In this document: positions 52,026 through 60,270 of the stretch, piece after piece | How positions within the stretch are numbered: position 1 is the first letter of the stretch | How the letters are laid out: every line of letters starts with the position of its first letter | Assembly: GCA_001644045.1 (NCBI GenBank) | Contig: LUUF01000063.1 | Span: 1 to 64,000, forward strand | Reading direction: 5' to 3' | Length of the DNA stretch: 64,000 nt | Source: Methylomonas methanica | GTDB taxonomy: Bacteria; Pseudomonadota; Gammaproteobacteria; Methylococcales; Methylomonadaceae | Notes under the pieces: model-generated | What the model was told of the DNA's origin: nothing | What the model saw: the letters and a program-made list of their open reading frames with translations, nothing else | Databases searched by the model: none | Translations under genes and position numbers: made by a program

Positions 52026-52633
52026 GGTTGAGCCTCATGCGGTTGGCCTTGAGTGCCTTTCAATCGGGCCAGGGTTCTGGGGGAATCCGGATACACGTCG
52101 ATGTACTCCAGCCGGGGACGATAGTTTTTAATGGCGATGATGAATTCGTAGGTACGGGGTTTGACGTCCGGTTTGGAACTGGGGCCCTGGCTTTTGAGTT
52201 CGCCGCTGACGAAGACTTTGTTGGTCTCGGCTTCGTAATCGACATGACACGGCGTAAAACTGATCACGACCCGGTCCATTTTGATGGCCTTGATTTGATC
52301 GCTCATGGCATCCAGGACACTGCGGTAAATATCCGGCGCCAAAAGCGGCTCGACCGCGGTTTTCAGAAAGTCGGCATTGGCCGGCGTGGTGTTGCCGAGG
52401 AGCTCGGCCAGGAACAAGCCCCAGGACTCTTTGAACTCGCTGGACGCTTGGCCGCGGGTGACTTCGACTTCCTGCGTTAAGGTCGGCGGCACCAGAATGA
52501 TGCTGCGTTCGGTGCGCCAGGCGGCTAGCGAAGTAATCACGCAAATCACCAGCAAGCCAATAATGATGACGCGGCTAAACCGATTCTCGGTCTCGTGGCC
52601 GTCCCAGGTTTGCAGAAAATCCGACCATCTCAT
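52022..52633 (-). CDS. traE: Conjugation protein TraE (VirB5/8-like)
   Basis: This 203-residue protein starts MRWSDFLQTWDGHETENRFS, has one N-terminal helix (VIIIGLLVICVITSLAAWRT) and a periplasmic NTF2-like domain (YEFIIAIKNYRPRLEYID). These match the TraE family of F-type systems. It is needed for pilus assembly. It overlaps traL by 4 bp and traK by 4 bp. Confidence 0.93.
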   Translation of the reverse strand: MRWSDFLQTWDGHETENRFSRVIIIGLLVICVITSLAAWRTERSIILVPPTLTQEVEVTRGQASSEFKESWGLFLAELLGNTTPANADFLKTAVEPLLAPDIYRSVLDAMSDQIKAIKMDRVVISFTPCHVDYEAETNKVFVSGELKSQGPSSKPDVKPRTYEFIIAIKNYRPRLEYIDVYPDSPRTLARLKGTQGQPHEAQP

Positions 52634-52911
52634 GGCAGGAACCTGCGGATGTAGGGATTAGGGATGGTCTGCGCACGACTGGGCAACAAACCCAGCCAAT
52701 ACAACGCATGCAAGGTATAACCGTCAGGCCGGTTATCGCGGAATCGCCGGTAAAACTTGACCGCAATCAACCCGAGCGCTAAGCCTGGAATGAACTGATC
52801 GATCAACATGCCGGTCAGCATGCTCACCATGAAGGGCACGATCTCGTCCGCACTCCACAATAAAATGTGGATCGGATCGTCGATCGATTGGGGGATGGCA
52901 ACGGGTTCCAT
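52630..52911 (-). CDS. traL: Conjugation protein TraL (VirB3-like)
   Basis: This 93-residue inner-membrane protein has two closely spaced hydrophobic segments (IVPFMVSMLTGMLIDQFIPG and LALGLIAVKFY). It ends RRFRDNRPDGYTLHALYWLG, a typical TraL C-terminus. A GGAGG site precedes the ATG at 52911. It is the first gene of the leftward tra operon, 57 bp downstream of the 30-bp palindrome. Confidence 0.92.
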   Translation of the reverse strand: MEPVAIPQSIDDPIHILLWSADEIVPFMVSMLTGMLIDQFIPGLALGLIAVKFYRRFRDNRPDGYTLHALYWLGLLPSRAQTIPNPYIRRFLP

Positions 52912-52967
52912 AATGACCTCCGGTTGGGATAGCCATTATTGTGAAGGGATATTTGAAGAGAGCTTTT

Positions 52968-52997
52968 GCAGCTGATGACGAATTCGCGTTCAGCTGC
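52968..52997. promoter_or_regulatory. 30-bp three-block palindrome, tra-side copy
   Basis: The same three 8-bp blocks as at 23414 (GCAGCTGA, CGAATTCG, TCAGCTGC) are separated by different 3-bp spacers, 57 bp upstream of traL. On the leftward side it is followed by AAAAGCTCTCTTCAAATA, then CAATAAT as a possible -10. The conserved blocks, variable spacers and conserved orientation point to a protein-binding site controlling both operons. Confidence 0.7.
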
Positions 52998-53241
52998 AGA
53001 AATGCATTTTAACTAAGCAGTTTCTTACAACGGATCGGTTTAATAGGTGCTGTATCCTATTAAAAAGCTATCGATGCACTGTTTACCAAAGTGCATCCCA
53101 CCTTGGATTAGCTCATTGAAAGCGCTGGGGTTAGGTTTTATTGGCTGTAAAAAATCGCTTTCCGCCTTTGCGGTTTGAATCTGAGCATTTTCATATGAAC
53201 TCTATCGAAGCCGGTTACAAATCTTGATTCTAAGTCATAGC
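52998..53241. other. Right junction of ICE-derived DNA with chromosome
   Basis: This 244-bp stretch has no gene. To the left everything is conjugation genes; to the right are nitrogen genes. An element boundary or rearrangement joint should lie here, but I see no attachment-site repeat matching the left side (8.2-8.6 kb), no integrase and no tRNA. Confidence 0.45.
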
Positions 53242-54969
53242 CTACTTGAATTTTAGTAGTATCAATGACGCTACGAAGCAGAGGAAAAAAAACAGGGTTG
53301 TACACTTCCAAAAGAGCAAGGGATTGCGGTCTATCAGCGGAATTTTGTCTTCTGTTTTTAGAAACAGCGGATTGGGCGTAGAAAGATCGTAGATAAATTC
53401 TGACAACTCGTCGTACCGGCGCTGTGGCGTGAGTTGAGTGGCTTTTTTCAAGGCGCCGTCAATCCAGATGGGTACCATTTCGTTGCGCTGAATGCTTGGT
53501 GTGTAGACCAAACGATGGAGACTGTGGCGATTGGGCTTTTCCGGCATCTCGCCGAACGGCAAACAACCATTGAGCATTTCATAGCAGATCACGCCCAACG
53601 AATACAAATCGGATTTGACCGTGCCACGTTGGCCGAGATGGTATTCCGGTGCGGTGTAGTTCAAGGTGCCGAGAATCTGCTCCTGCGTGCCGTGATCCAG
53701 CGGCGTGATTTCAGCGATGCCGGCAATTTTCACCGAGCCGAAATCAATGATTTTGATTAACCCAGCCGTCGTGACCATGATGTTTTCCGGCTTTAAATCC
53801 TGGTGCAGCATTTCCATGCGATGAAACGCCCGTAAACCTTTGGCGATTTGCTCGACCAGTCCGCGGACTAATTTGATGTCCGGTTGGGGATTTTGGTTGA
53901 TCCATTCCCGTAAAGTCAGTCCATCAATGAATTCGGTGACGTAGTAAAGACAACTTTTGTTGCGATCCGATTCCAGGATTTTCAGTACATTTTGGTGATT
54001 GATGCGTTTGCCGGCCCACTCTTCGTGTAAAAAATGTTCGATGTAATGCGTGTCGTCGTCGTATAGCACCGACGGCGTTTTCAAAATCACCGGCCGCTGG
54101 TGCACGGTATCGAAGGCCCGATAAATCTGGGTGCGTTTGCTGGCGTGCAATTCGGCATCGATACGATAGCCGTCCAGCACCATGCCTGTCTCCAGAGGCG
54201 GCGGAAACGGCAGGTTTGCCTGCTGGCGTAATATTTCATCCTCGTGCAACAACGGCAGGCTGTCGATGCGCACAATCTGGCAGCTGACGTTGTCGTTGCT
54301 ACGATTGCCAAGCGCGGATTGCACCAAACGTGCCGCTATGGCGTCGAGATCGTCGCCGTCGGCCACTTGGTTTTTTAGGCTTTTATCCTCGAGAAAATCG
54401 TGCAGGCCGTCGGTGGTCAAAAGAAAACGATCACCGGTTTCCATTGGTAAACATTTGTAATCGACTTCCAGATGCGGCTCGATACCCATCGCCCGGCTCA
54501 GATAGCTCTTGTCGTTGCTGACCCATAGCCGATGATCACGGGTTAATTGTTCCAGGTTGTTCTGGCGTAGCAAGTAAATACGCGCATCGCCGACATGAAA
54601 AATATGCGCGGTGTTGGATTTGACGACCAGTACACTCAGGGTGCTGACCATGCCTTTTGCCGATCCATAGCGGGCTTGTCCCTGACTGTGCAGCCAGGAG
54701 TTGGTGGCTGAAAGAATTTTTTGCCCTGCCTTGACGACGGACCAGGAATCAGGGGTGCTGTAGTAATCTTCCAGAAAAGAAATAACGCAGCACCGGCTGG
54801 CGTCCTTGCCGGCCTCGCTACCGCTCATGCCGTCGGCTATGGCCACGGCGACTCCTTTCAGGGTCAGTTGCGGCTCCTTGGGCACCATAGCACCGAAAAA
54901 ATCTTCGTTGTCGGCTTTAATGCCTCTATCGCTGCAACCGCCGATGCTGACTTTTAACGGTTTCGCCAC
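53242..54969 (-). CDS. Bifunctional PPM phosphatase / Ser-Thr kinase, copy 2
   Basis: This 575-residue protein has an N-terminal PPM (PP2C) phosphatase (KADNEDFFGAMV, VAIADGMSGSEAG, FHVGDARIYLLR, FLLTTDGLHDFL). A protein kinase follows (about 255-530): invariant Lys in PVILKTPS, catalytic loop HQDLKPENI, and DFGSVKIAGIAE. A C-terminal membrane anchor is present (LFWKCTTLFFFLCFVASLIL). The glycine-rich loop is degenerate. Such fusions are common in nitrate-assimilation clusters, where they are thought to modulate transport. It is the last chromosomal gene before the ICE junction. Confidence 0.9.
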   Translation of the reverse strand: MAKPLKVSIGGCSDRGIKADNEDFFGAMVPKEPQLTLKGVAVAIADGMSGSEAGKDASRCCVISFLEDYYSTPDSWSVVKAGQKILSATNSWLHSQGQARYGSAKGMVSTLSVLVVKSNTAHIFHVGDARIYLLRQNNLEQLTRDHRLWVSNDKSYLSRAMGIEPHLEVDYKCLPMETGDRFLLTTDGLHDFLEDKSLKNQVADGDDLDAIAARLVQSALGNRSNDNVSCQIVRIDSLPLLHEDEILRQQANLPFPPPLETGMVLDGYRIDAELHASKRTQIYRAFDTVHQRPVILKTPSVLYDDDTHYIEHFLHEEWAGKRINHQNVLKILESDRNKSCLYYVTEFIDGLTLREWINQNPQPDIKLVRGLVEQIAKGLRAFHRMEMLHQDLKPENIMVTTAGLIKIIDFGSVKIAGIAEITPLDHGTQEQILGTLNYTAPEYHLGQRGTVKSDLYSLGVICYEMLNGCLPFGEMPEKPNRHSLHRLVYTPSIQRNEMVPIWIDGALKKATQLTPQRRYDELSEFIYDLSTPNPLFLKTEDKIPLIDRNPLLFWKCTTLFFFLCFVASLILLKFK

Positions 54970-54978
54970 GGTCTAATC

Positions 54979-55293
54979 TTAGCAGGGTTTGAGGCAGCCC
55001 ATGTCTGCCAAGCGTTGTTCCAACTTGATCGTAACCAAAGCATCATAATGGCGCTGCAATATCGAATCGGTGGGGCGTGGATGCAGAGCTGCCTCGATTT
55101 CCCAACGCAACTGGCTAACAAAATGCCGCCGCAATACCGCGTCTTCCGGAATATAGAACTTGTTTTCCGGGCAATGCAGATGATTTGCTTGGCGGGTCAT
55201 AGGCTTCGCCGGCCGGAGTCCGGAAAGCCAAGCGGTCGGTAAATACAAATAAGCAACAAATAGCGCGAACGCGGCCAATAACATTTCATTCAT
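54979..55293 (-). CDS. Small membrane-anchored hypothetical protein
   Basis: This 104-residue protein starts MNEMLLAAFALFVAYLYLPT (one N-terminal transmembrane helix), followed by a soluble helical part (VLRRHFVSQLRWEIEAALHP, ILQRHYDALVTIKLEQRLAD). The ATG at 55293 follows GGAGAG. I do not recognise the family. It lies between narK and the second kinase in the same leftward cluster, with small gaps, so a role in nitrate transport regulation is possible. Confidence 0.65.
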   Translation of the reverse strand: MNEMLLAAFALFVAYLYLPTAWLSGLRPAKPMTRQANHLHCPENKFYIPEDAVLRRHFVSQLRWEIEAALHPRPTDSILQRHYDALVTIKLEQRLADMGCLKPC

Positions 55294-55337
55294 GATTTCT
55301 CTCCAAAGGTTAAGACAAAAAAGGCATAAGCAATACA

Positions 55338-56813
55338 TCAATTCACTTCAATCATAGCTACCGAGCCATCCTCCATGATTTCCACCATATGGCCCTGGGG
55401 TTCTTCGATGAATTGCACGGTAACCGCCACCAGCAATGCCGTGCCGGCGATGGTAAGGAAAAACAGTTCCGGGGTGACGAACGACAGCACGGTCAGAAAA
55501 GTCACGCCGCCGACATTGCCATAAGCGCCAACCATGCCGGCAATCTGGCCGGTCATGCGCCGTTTGATCAACGGCACCATCGCATATACCGCGCCGCAAC
55601 CGGCCTGCACGAAGAAAGAGCACAAAAAGGTCACCGCAAAGGCCAGCGCGATAGGCCACTGCGAATTAATTTGCGACATGACCGCATAGCCAACCGCGCA
55701 ACCAATCACGCATATACTCAAGGACAGCCTGCGCCCGTATTTATCGCTCAACCAGCCGCCGCCGGGCCGCGCCACCAAATTCATAAAGGCAAAACTGGAG
55801 GCCAGCAAACCAGCTTGCACAGTGGTGATGCCGGTATGTTTGAAGGTGTCGTGGAAAAACATCGGCAGCATGGAAACCACCGCCAGCTCGGAGCCAAACG
55901 TCACCAGATAGGACAGATCGAGGATGGCTACCTGTTTGAATTTGTACTTGTGGAGCGCTTCGATCGGTTGGCTCAGATGCGCTTCGTTGATATGGACGAT
56001 CTTGTAAACGTTATAAGCAAACAGTAACCAAATAGCGACGTGGATAGCAGTCGCGGTAGTATCCGACAGTAATGTCATGCCGGTGGATGACAACTTCCAG
56101 GTCAGCAGCGTCAAAGCCGCGTATAACGGTACGGTCATCAGAATGTAGAAAAATAAATCCCAAATGCTGGTGACTTCCATCGCCCCGGCTTTCTTGGGTT
56201 TGAAATAGGTGGAGCCTTTCGGCGTATCGCTGACGCTAAAGAAATAAATCACCGCATACCCCAACGCCAACGCGCCGGTGCTGGTGATTGCCAAGCGCCA
56301 GCCATTTTCGCCGCCAAACGCCAACGCCAGCGACGGCAGGACGATGGCCGCCGCCGCCGAACCGAAGTTGCCCCAGCCTCCGTAAATGCCTTCGGCAATG
56401 CCGAGTTGTTTGGCCGGAAACCATTCGCCCACCATGCGAATGCCGATCACAAACCCGGCGCCGACGAATCCCATTAAAAACCGTGCCAAGGCCAATTGCT
56501 GAAAGTCGGCGGCGGCCGCAAACATAAAACAGGGAATGCTGCCCACTGCCAACAAGGTTGAGTAGGTGCGCTTGGGGCCGAATTTATCCACCAGTATGCC
56601 AATGGCAATTCGCGATGGAATGGTCAATGCCACATTGAGAATCAAGAGGGTTTTGACTTCCGCCGGACTCAATTTCAATGCCTCGGCAATGACCAGCATC
56701 AGCGGCGCATGGTTAAACCACACCACAAAACTGATGAAAAAAGCCAGCCAGCTCATGTGCAAAATTTTCATCTTGCCGGTAAAGCTAAATAGGTTGAGTG
56801 TGGTCGATGACAT
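55338..56813 (-). CDS. NarK-family nitrate/nitrite transporter (MFS)
   Basis: This 491-residue inner-membrane protein has about twelve hydrophobic segments and NNP-family blocks: [43 protein letters not shown] and [11 protein letters not shown]. The ATG at 56813 ([14 protein letters not shown]) is preferred over an upstream start inside the kinase gene end. With NirBD nearby it most likely imports nitrate for assimilation. It is placed between two phosphatase-kinase fusions. No nitrate reductase gene is in the window. Confidence 0.9.
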   Translation of the reverse strand: MSSTTLNLFSFTGKMKILHMSWLAFFISFVVWFNHAPLMLVIAEALKLSPAEVKTLLILNVALTIPSRIAIGILVDKFGPKRTYSTLLAVGSIPCFMFAAAADFQQLALARFLMGFVGAGFVIGIRMVGEWFPAKQLGIAEGIYGGWGNFGSAAAAIVLPSLALAFGGENGWRLAITSTGALALGYAVIYFFSVSDTPKGSTYFKPKKAGAMEVTSIWDLFFYILMTVPLYAALTLLTWKLSSTGMTLLSDTTATAIHVAIWLLFAYNVYKIVHINEAHLSQPIEALHKYKFKQVAILDLSYLVTFGSELAVVSMLPMFFHDTFKHTGITTVQAGLLASSFAFMNLVARPGGGWLSDKYGRRLSLSICVIGCAVGYAVMSQINSQWPIALAFAVTFLCSFFVQAGCGAVYAMVPLIKRRMTGQIAGMVGAYGNVGGVTFLTVLSFVTPELFFLTIAGTALLVAVTVQFIEEPQGHMVEIMEDGSVAMIEVN

Positions 56814-56838
56814 AAGATGGTTGGGTAAAGTGATGAAA

Positions 56839-58689
56839 TCAGTGCACCGGAGCTGGTGTGGGCAATGGCGGCGCCATTCGGTCAACGTGCATTGCTGGAC
56901 TATTTGTATCGCCGCGCTGATTTAGTAACCTTGAGGATTCCATGGCAAGCCGTTGTTGACTGGTTCCTAAGGCGAGCGCTAGCGCAATGACAGTGAAGGC
57001 CAGCATCGCTGCAACGCTTTTCCAGAATATGGCCGGGTTACGTTCCAGTAGCGGTGCGCGGGTTTTATTTAGAAACCCTTGATTGGGGTGGCGCAAATCA
57101 AATAGAAACTCCGCCACATCGCCGTGCCGTTGGTAGGGATCGGGATGGACCGCCCTGCGTATCGCGGCATCGATCCAACTCGGAATTTGCGGATGGTCGT
57201 AATGCAGTTCGTCGTAGTGTAATTTGTTTTGGTCGGCTCTGGACCGGCATTTGGCGACGTCGGCGCCGTAGGGCAATCGGCCGCCGAGCATTTGATAAGT
57301 AATCACCGCCAAGGAAAACAAATCTGAGCGTTGGCTGCCTTCGTCTCCCAAAAAATATTCCGGCGCGGAATATTGGGCGGTGCCGAGGCGCTGGCTTGGC
57401 GCTTCCGCCGGGTTTATTTCCACAATTCCGGCGACGCGCGTGGCGCCGAAATCGATGATTTTTACCGTGCCGGTGGTGTCTATCATGATGTTCTCCGGGC
57501 GCAAATCCTGATGCAGCATTTCCAAACGGTGAAACGCCCGCAGGCCCTTGCCGATTTGTTCGACGATGCCGCGCACCGTCTCCAGATCGGGTTGGGGATG
57601 GTCGATCATCCATTGGGCCAAGGTCTGGCCGTCGACAAATTCGGTTACCACGTACAAAAAATTGCGCCGCCGCGATTGCGCGCACGGTTTCAGCACATGG
57701 GCGCTGTTGATTCGCCGAGCAATCCAGTCTTCCATCATAAAGCGTTCCAGATAAGCCGGGTCGCCGCGCAGATCGATGGACGGTGTTTTGATGGCCACCT
57801 GGTGGCCGGTGTCGTTGTCGACGGCCAGAAACAGATGGCTGCGGCTGCTGGCATGCAGCGCTCTGACAATGGTGTAGCCGTCGAACTGCATCCGCGCTTC
57901 CAATAACGGCGGAAACGGCAGTTCGGCCAATCCCGACAACACTTCCCCGGATGCCGGCGATGGCAGGTTGTCGATACGGACGATTTGTATCGTCAGATTG
58001 TCGTCGCTACCTCGATCTAAGGCCTCGGCGACGATGGCGGCGGCCGTGGCATCCAAATCAGTTTCGCTCGCATCGATACGGTCAATCAAATACTGCGAGC
58101 AGACGAATTCGTAAATCCCGTCGGTAGCCAACACAAATACATCGCCGGTTTCGACGGTAACGGTCCGATAATCGAGTTCCAAATGGGAGTCGATGCCCAT
58201 GGCCCGGCTCAGGTAGCTTTTCTGCGGCGAAATCCACAAGCGATGGTCGTCGGTCAATTGTTCCAATTCTCGCCCACGTAGCCGGTAGATGCGGGTGTCG
58301 CCGACATGAAACAGATGCGCGGTAGTGGATTTGACTATCATTGCGCTTAAGGTGCAGACGTAGCCCCGGTCTTTGTCGTAGCAGTGGCGGTTTTGCCGGG
58401 TCTGGGCATGTAGCCAGGAATTAGTGGCGGTCAGCACCCGATGCACCGATTTTTTTACCGACCAGGCTTCCGAAGTGCAGTAATAGTCCTCCAGAAACCC
58501 GGTCACCGCGGCCTGACTGGCGATATGGCTGACGTCGCTGCTACTGATACCGTCGGCCACTGCAATGGCTATGCCTTTCGAGCTCAACTGCGGTTCCTTC
58601 GGAATGTAAATTCCGTAGAAATCTTGGTTGATGTCTTTAAGGCCTTTGTCCGAGCATTGGCCGATCGCAACGCTCAATTGATGGTGCAT
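56839..58689 (-). CDS. Bifunctional PPM phosphatase / Ser-Thr kinase, copy 1
   Basis: This 616-residue protein has a PPM domain ([49 protein letters not shown]). The kinase domain has invariant Lys in [18 protein letters not shown] (Arg in place of the usual Lys of DxKxxN) and [13 protein letters not shown] transmembrane anchor lies near residue 570 ([20 protein letters not shown]), with a short Pro-rich tail. It is clearly a paralogue of the copy at 53242, with the same order and length. It lies between the nitrite channel and narK. Membrane anchoring next to two transporters suggests they are targets. Confidence 0.9.
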   Translation of the reverse strand: MHHQLSVAIGQCSDKGLKDINQDFYGIYIPKEPQLSSKGIAIAVADGISSSDVSHIASQAAVTGFLEDYYCTSEAWSVKKSVHRVLTATNSWLHAQTRQNRHCYDKDRGYVCTLSAMIVKSTTAHLFHVGDTRIYRLRGRELEQLTDDHRLWISPQKSYLSRAMGIDSHLELDYRTVTVETGDVFVLATDGIYEFVCSQYLIDRIDASETDLDATAAAIVAEALDRGSDDNLTIQIVRIDNLPSPASGEVLSGLAELPFPPLLEARMQFDGYTIVRALHASSRSHLFLAVDNDTGHQVAIKTPSIDLRGDPAYLERFMMEDWIARRINSAHVLKPCAQSRRRNFLYVVTEFVDGQTLAQWMIDHPQPDLETVRGIVEQIGKGLRAFHRLEMLHQDLRPENIMIDTTGTVKIIDFGATRVAGIVEINPAEAPSQRLGTAQYSAPEYFLGDEGSQRSDLFSLAVITYQMLGGRLPYGADVAKCRSRADQNKLHYDELHYDHPQIPSWIDAAIRRAVHPDPYQRHGDVAEFLFDLRHPNQGFLNKTRAPLLERNPAIFWKSVAAMLAFTVIALALALGTSQQRLAMESSRLLNQRGDTNSPAMHVDRMAPPLPTPAPVH

Positions 58690-58732
58690 TGGCTTCGGCG
58701 GACGCTTTTCGTATTCCCGTTATTTTGTCGAA

Positions 58733-59542
58733 TCAAAACGTACGTTTGGGTGCCGTTCTGATATGAGTCGAATACAGCGTCAACCCCGTGAAAGCCAGTC
58801 CACCTATCAGATTGCCCAGCACGGTGGGGATTTCATTCCAGATGAAATAATCCATGATCGAAAAGTTGCCGCCCATGATCAGGCCGGACGGGAACAAGAA
58901 CATATTGACTACCGAATGCTCGAAAGTCATGCCGAAGAACAGCATGATCGGCATCCACATCGCGATGACCTTGCCGCTCACAGAAGTCGAAATCATCGCG
59001 CCAACAACGCCGGTCGACACCATCCAGTTGCACAGCATGCCGCGAATAAAAATCGTCATCCAGCCTGCGAAACCGTACTTGGCATAACCTAAGGTCCGGG
59101 CTTCGCCCACGCTGGCCAGCTTTTGGCCCACCGCATCGGGCGGCACGGAAAAGCCGTAGGTAAATACGACCGACATCATCACCGCCACGGTCAACGCGCC
59201 GAGAAAATTACCGACAAACACCAATCCCCAGTTACGCAAAATACCTTTCAGGGTGACGCCGGGGCGTTTGTCCAGCCATGCCAGAGGCGATAACACGAAT
59301 ACCCCGGTCAACAGATCGAAACCTAATAAATAAAGCATGCAAAAGCCGACCGGAAACAAGATCGCGCCAAAAATTGGCGAACCGGTCTGTACCGTGATGC
59401 TGACCGCAAATACCGCCGCCAGTGCCAGGATGGCGCCGGCCATGTAGGCTCGGATTAAGGTGTCGCGGGTGGACATAAATATTTTGGATTCGCCCGCGTC
59501 AACCATCTTTGTGACAAATTCGGCTGGGATCAAATAGGACAT
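58733..59542 (-). CDS. Formate/nitrite transporter family channel
   Basis: This 269-residue protein has six hydrophobic segments and FNT signatures: FMSTRDTLIRAYMAGAILAL near the N-terminus, LVFVGNFLGALTVAVMM and LCNWMVSTGVVGAM. By context (next to nirBD and NarK) it probably moves nitrite (NirC-like) rather than formate. It is the first gene of the leftward nitrogen cluster, divergent from nirB. AAAGG precedes the ATG. Confidence 0.9.
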   Translation of the reverse strand: MSYLIPAEFVTKMVDAGESKIFMSTRDTLIRAYMAGAILALAAVFAVSITVQTGSPIFGAILFPVGFCMLYLLGFDLLTGVFVLSPLAWLDKRPGVTLKGILRNWGLVFVGNFLGALTVAVMMSVVFTYGFSVPPDAVGQKLASVGEARTLGYAKYGFAGWMTIFIRGMLCNWMVSTGVVGAMISTSVSGKVIAMWMPIMLFFGMTFEHSVVNMFLFPSGLIMGGNFSIMDYFIWNEIPTVLGNLIGGLAFTGLTLYSTHIRTAPKRTF

Positions 59543-59951
59543 AATTCACCTTTAAAAGAGTTGGAACAAATTGAATATCGGTTTGCTTGGAACACAATTA
59601 ATTGGCCCGATAAGTAGGCTTAGGATCCAGGAAACGGCGGATTTACTCGCTGAAGCGGATGTCTCGAAGATCGAGAGGTAGGAACAACAGGCGAGTCAAA
59701 ATTGTGTTGCTGAAAATCCAGCAATTTTCCAACGCCGTTGTTGGAGATAACCGTGAGTGCGTCGCTGCACTATTCGAATGCTAAGCACGGAGTATGCCAA
59801 TTTCTAAGCTCGATGGGTTGTTCGATAGGGCTTTTGCTTTGTCCAACAACGCTGAGCGCCTTGGATTGATGGTGTACTGAAACGCATATATGAGCAGATA
59901 TATCCGGGTTTTTGGGTTGGTGAACCGTTTTGGTGATAGCTGAAAGGTATA
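59543..59951. other. Long intergenic region between FNT gene and nirB enhancers
   Basis: This 409-bp stretch shows no gene I can support; a 74-codon reverse frame at 59781-60005 lacks family pattern. It contains short hairpins (for example TTGCTGG/CCAGCAA around 59701-59730) and presumably the promoter for the leftward FNT cluster. I cannot assign a promoter confidently. Confidence 0.4.
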
Positions 59952-60038
59952 TTGGTGCGCAAGCTCTGCTTTAACTTGGTGCGATTGGCGGTGCGTTAGA
60001 GCCATTATGGTGCGATGGTGATTCCTTGTCTTGGTGCG
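59952..60038 (+). promoter_or_regulatory. Array of five NtrC-like half-sites
   Basis: GGTGCG occurs five times in the same orientation: 59952-59959, 59976-59983, 59989-59995, 60007-60014 and 60031-60038, mostly as TTGGTGCG. The stretch TGC-TTTAAC-TTGGTGCG around the second copy resembles the NtrC consensus (TGC, then seven variable bases, then TGGTGCA). The array lies 50-140 bp upstream of a sigma-54 promoter, the usual place for NtrC enhancers. Confidence 0.55.
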
Positions 60039-60088
60039 ATTTTATGCCCAATAGCGTAAAGATCGGCAAGAATTCTGAAAGTTAAATA

Positions 60089-60105
60089 TTGGCATCTATA
60101 TTGCT
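60089..60105 (+). promoter_or_regulatory. Sigma-54 promoter of nirBD
   Basis: TTGGCATCTATATTGCT has GG at -24 and GC at -12 with exactly 10 bp between, matching the TGGCAC-N5-TTGC consensus except one base. Predicted start of transcription is near 60116, about 155 nt upstream of the nirB start codon. It fits nitrogen-limited control by NtrC. Confidence 0.65.
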
Positions 60106-60155
60106 TTTATTGCGAGCGTGTCCGCTATAAGTCGGCGCGGTAATTTTTGGACAAA

Positions 60156-60207
60156 GGCGTCCCGAATTGAATGAGTTCTTCATTTCAGTTTCGGACGCCT
60201 TTTTTTT
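60156..60207 (+). terminator. Intrinsic terminator in the nirB leader (attenuator)
   Basis: GGCGTCC (60156-60162) pairs with GGACGCC (60193-60199), with further pairing inside (GAATGA/TTCATTTC), followed by eight T residues. It lies between the sigma-54 promoter and the nirB ribosome site (60261), so transcription must read through it. Leader terminators released by NasT/NasR-type ANTAR regulators are known for nitrate-assimilation operons. No such regulator is in the window. Confidence 0.7.
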
Positions 60208-60270
60208 GGCCGGGAGAAAAGTTTCGCGGCGAGTGCGTTTGGCTTAGTGTAAAAGTGATTGAGGTGGATT

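Noticed and set aside
8200-53241. Attachment-site direct repeats at the ICE borders
   Set aside because: Compared by eye, the sequences around 8.2-8.6 kb and 53.0-53.2 kb share no repeat long enough to claim an att site.
59781-60005. 74-codon reverse frame in the FNT-nirB gap
   Set aside because: It overlaps the NtrC-like half-site array, has no ribosome site or motif, and is best explained as chance.
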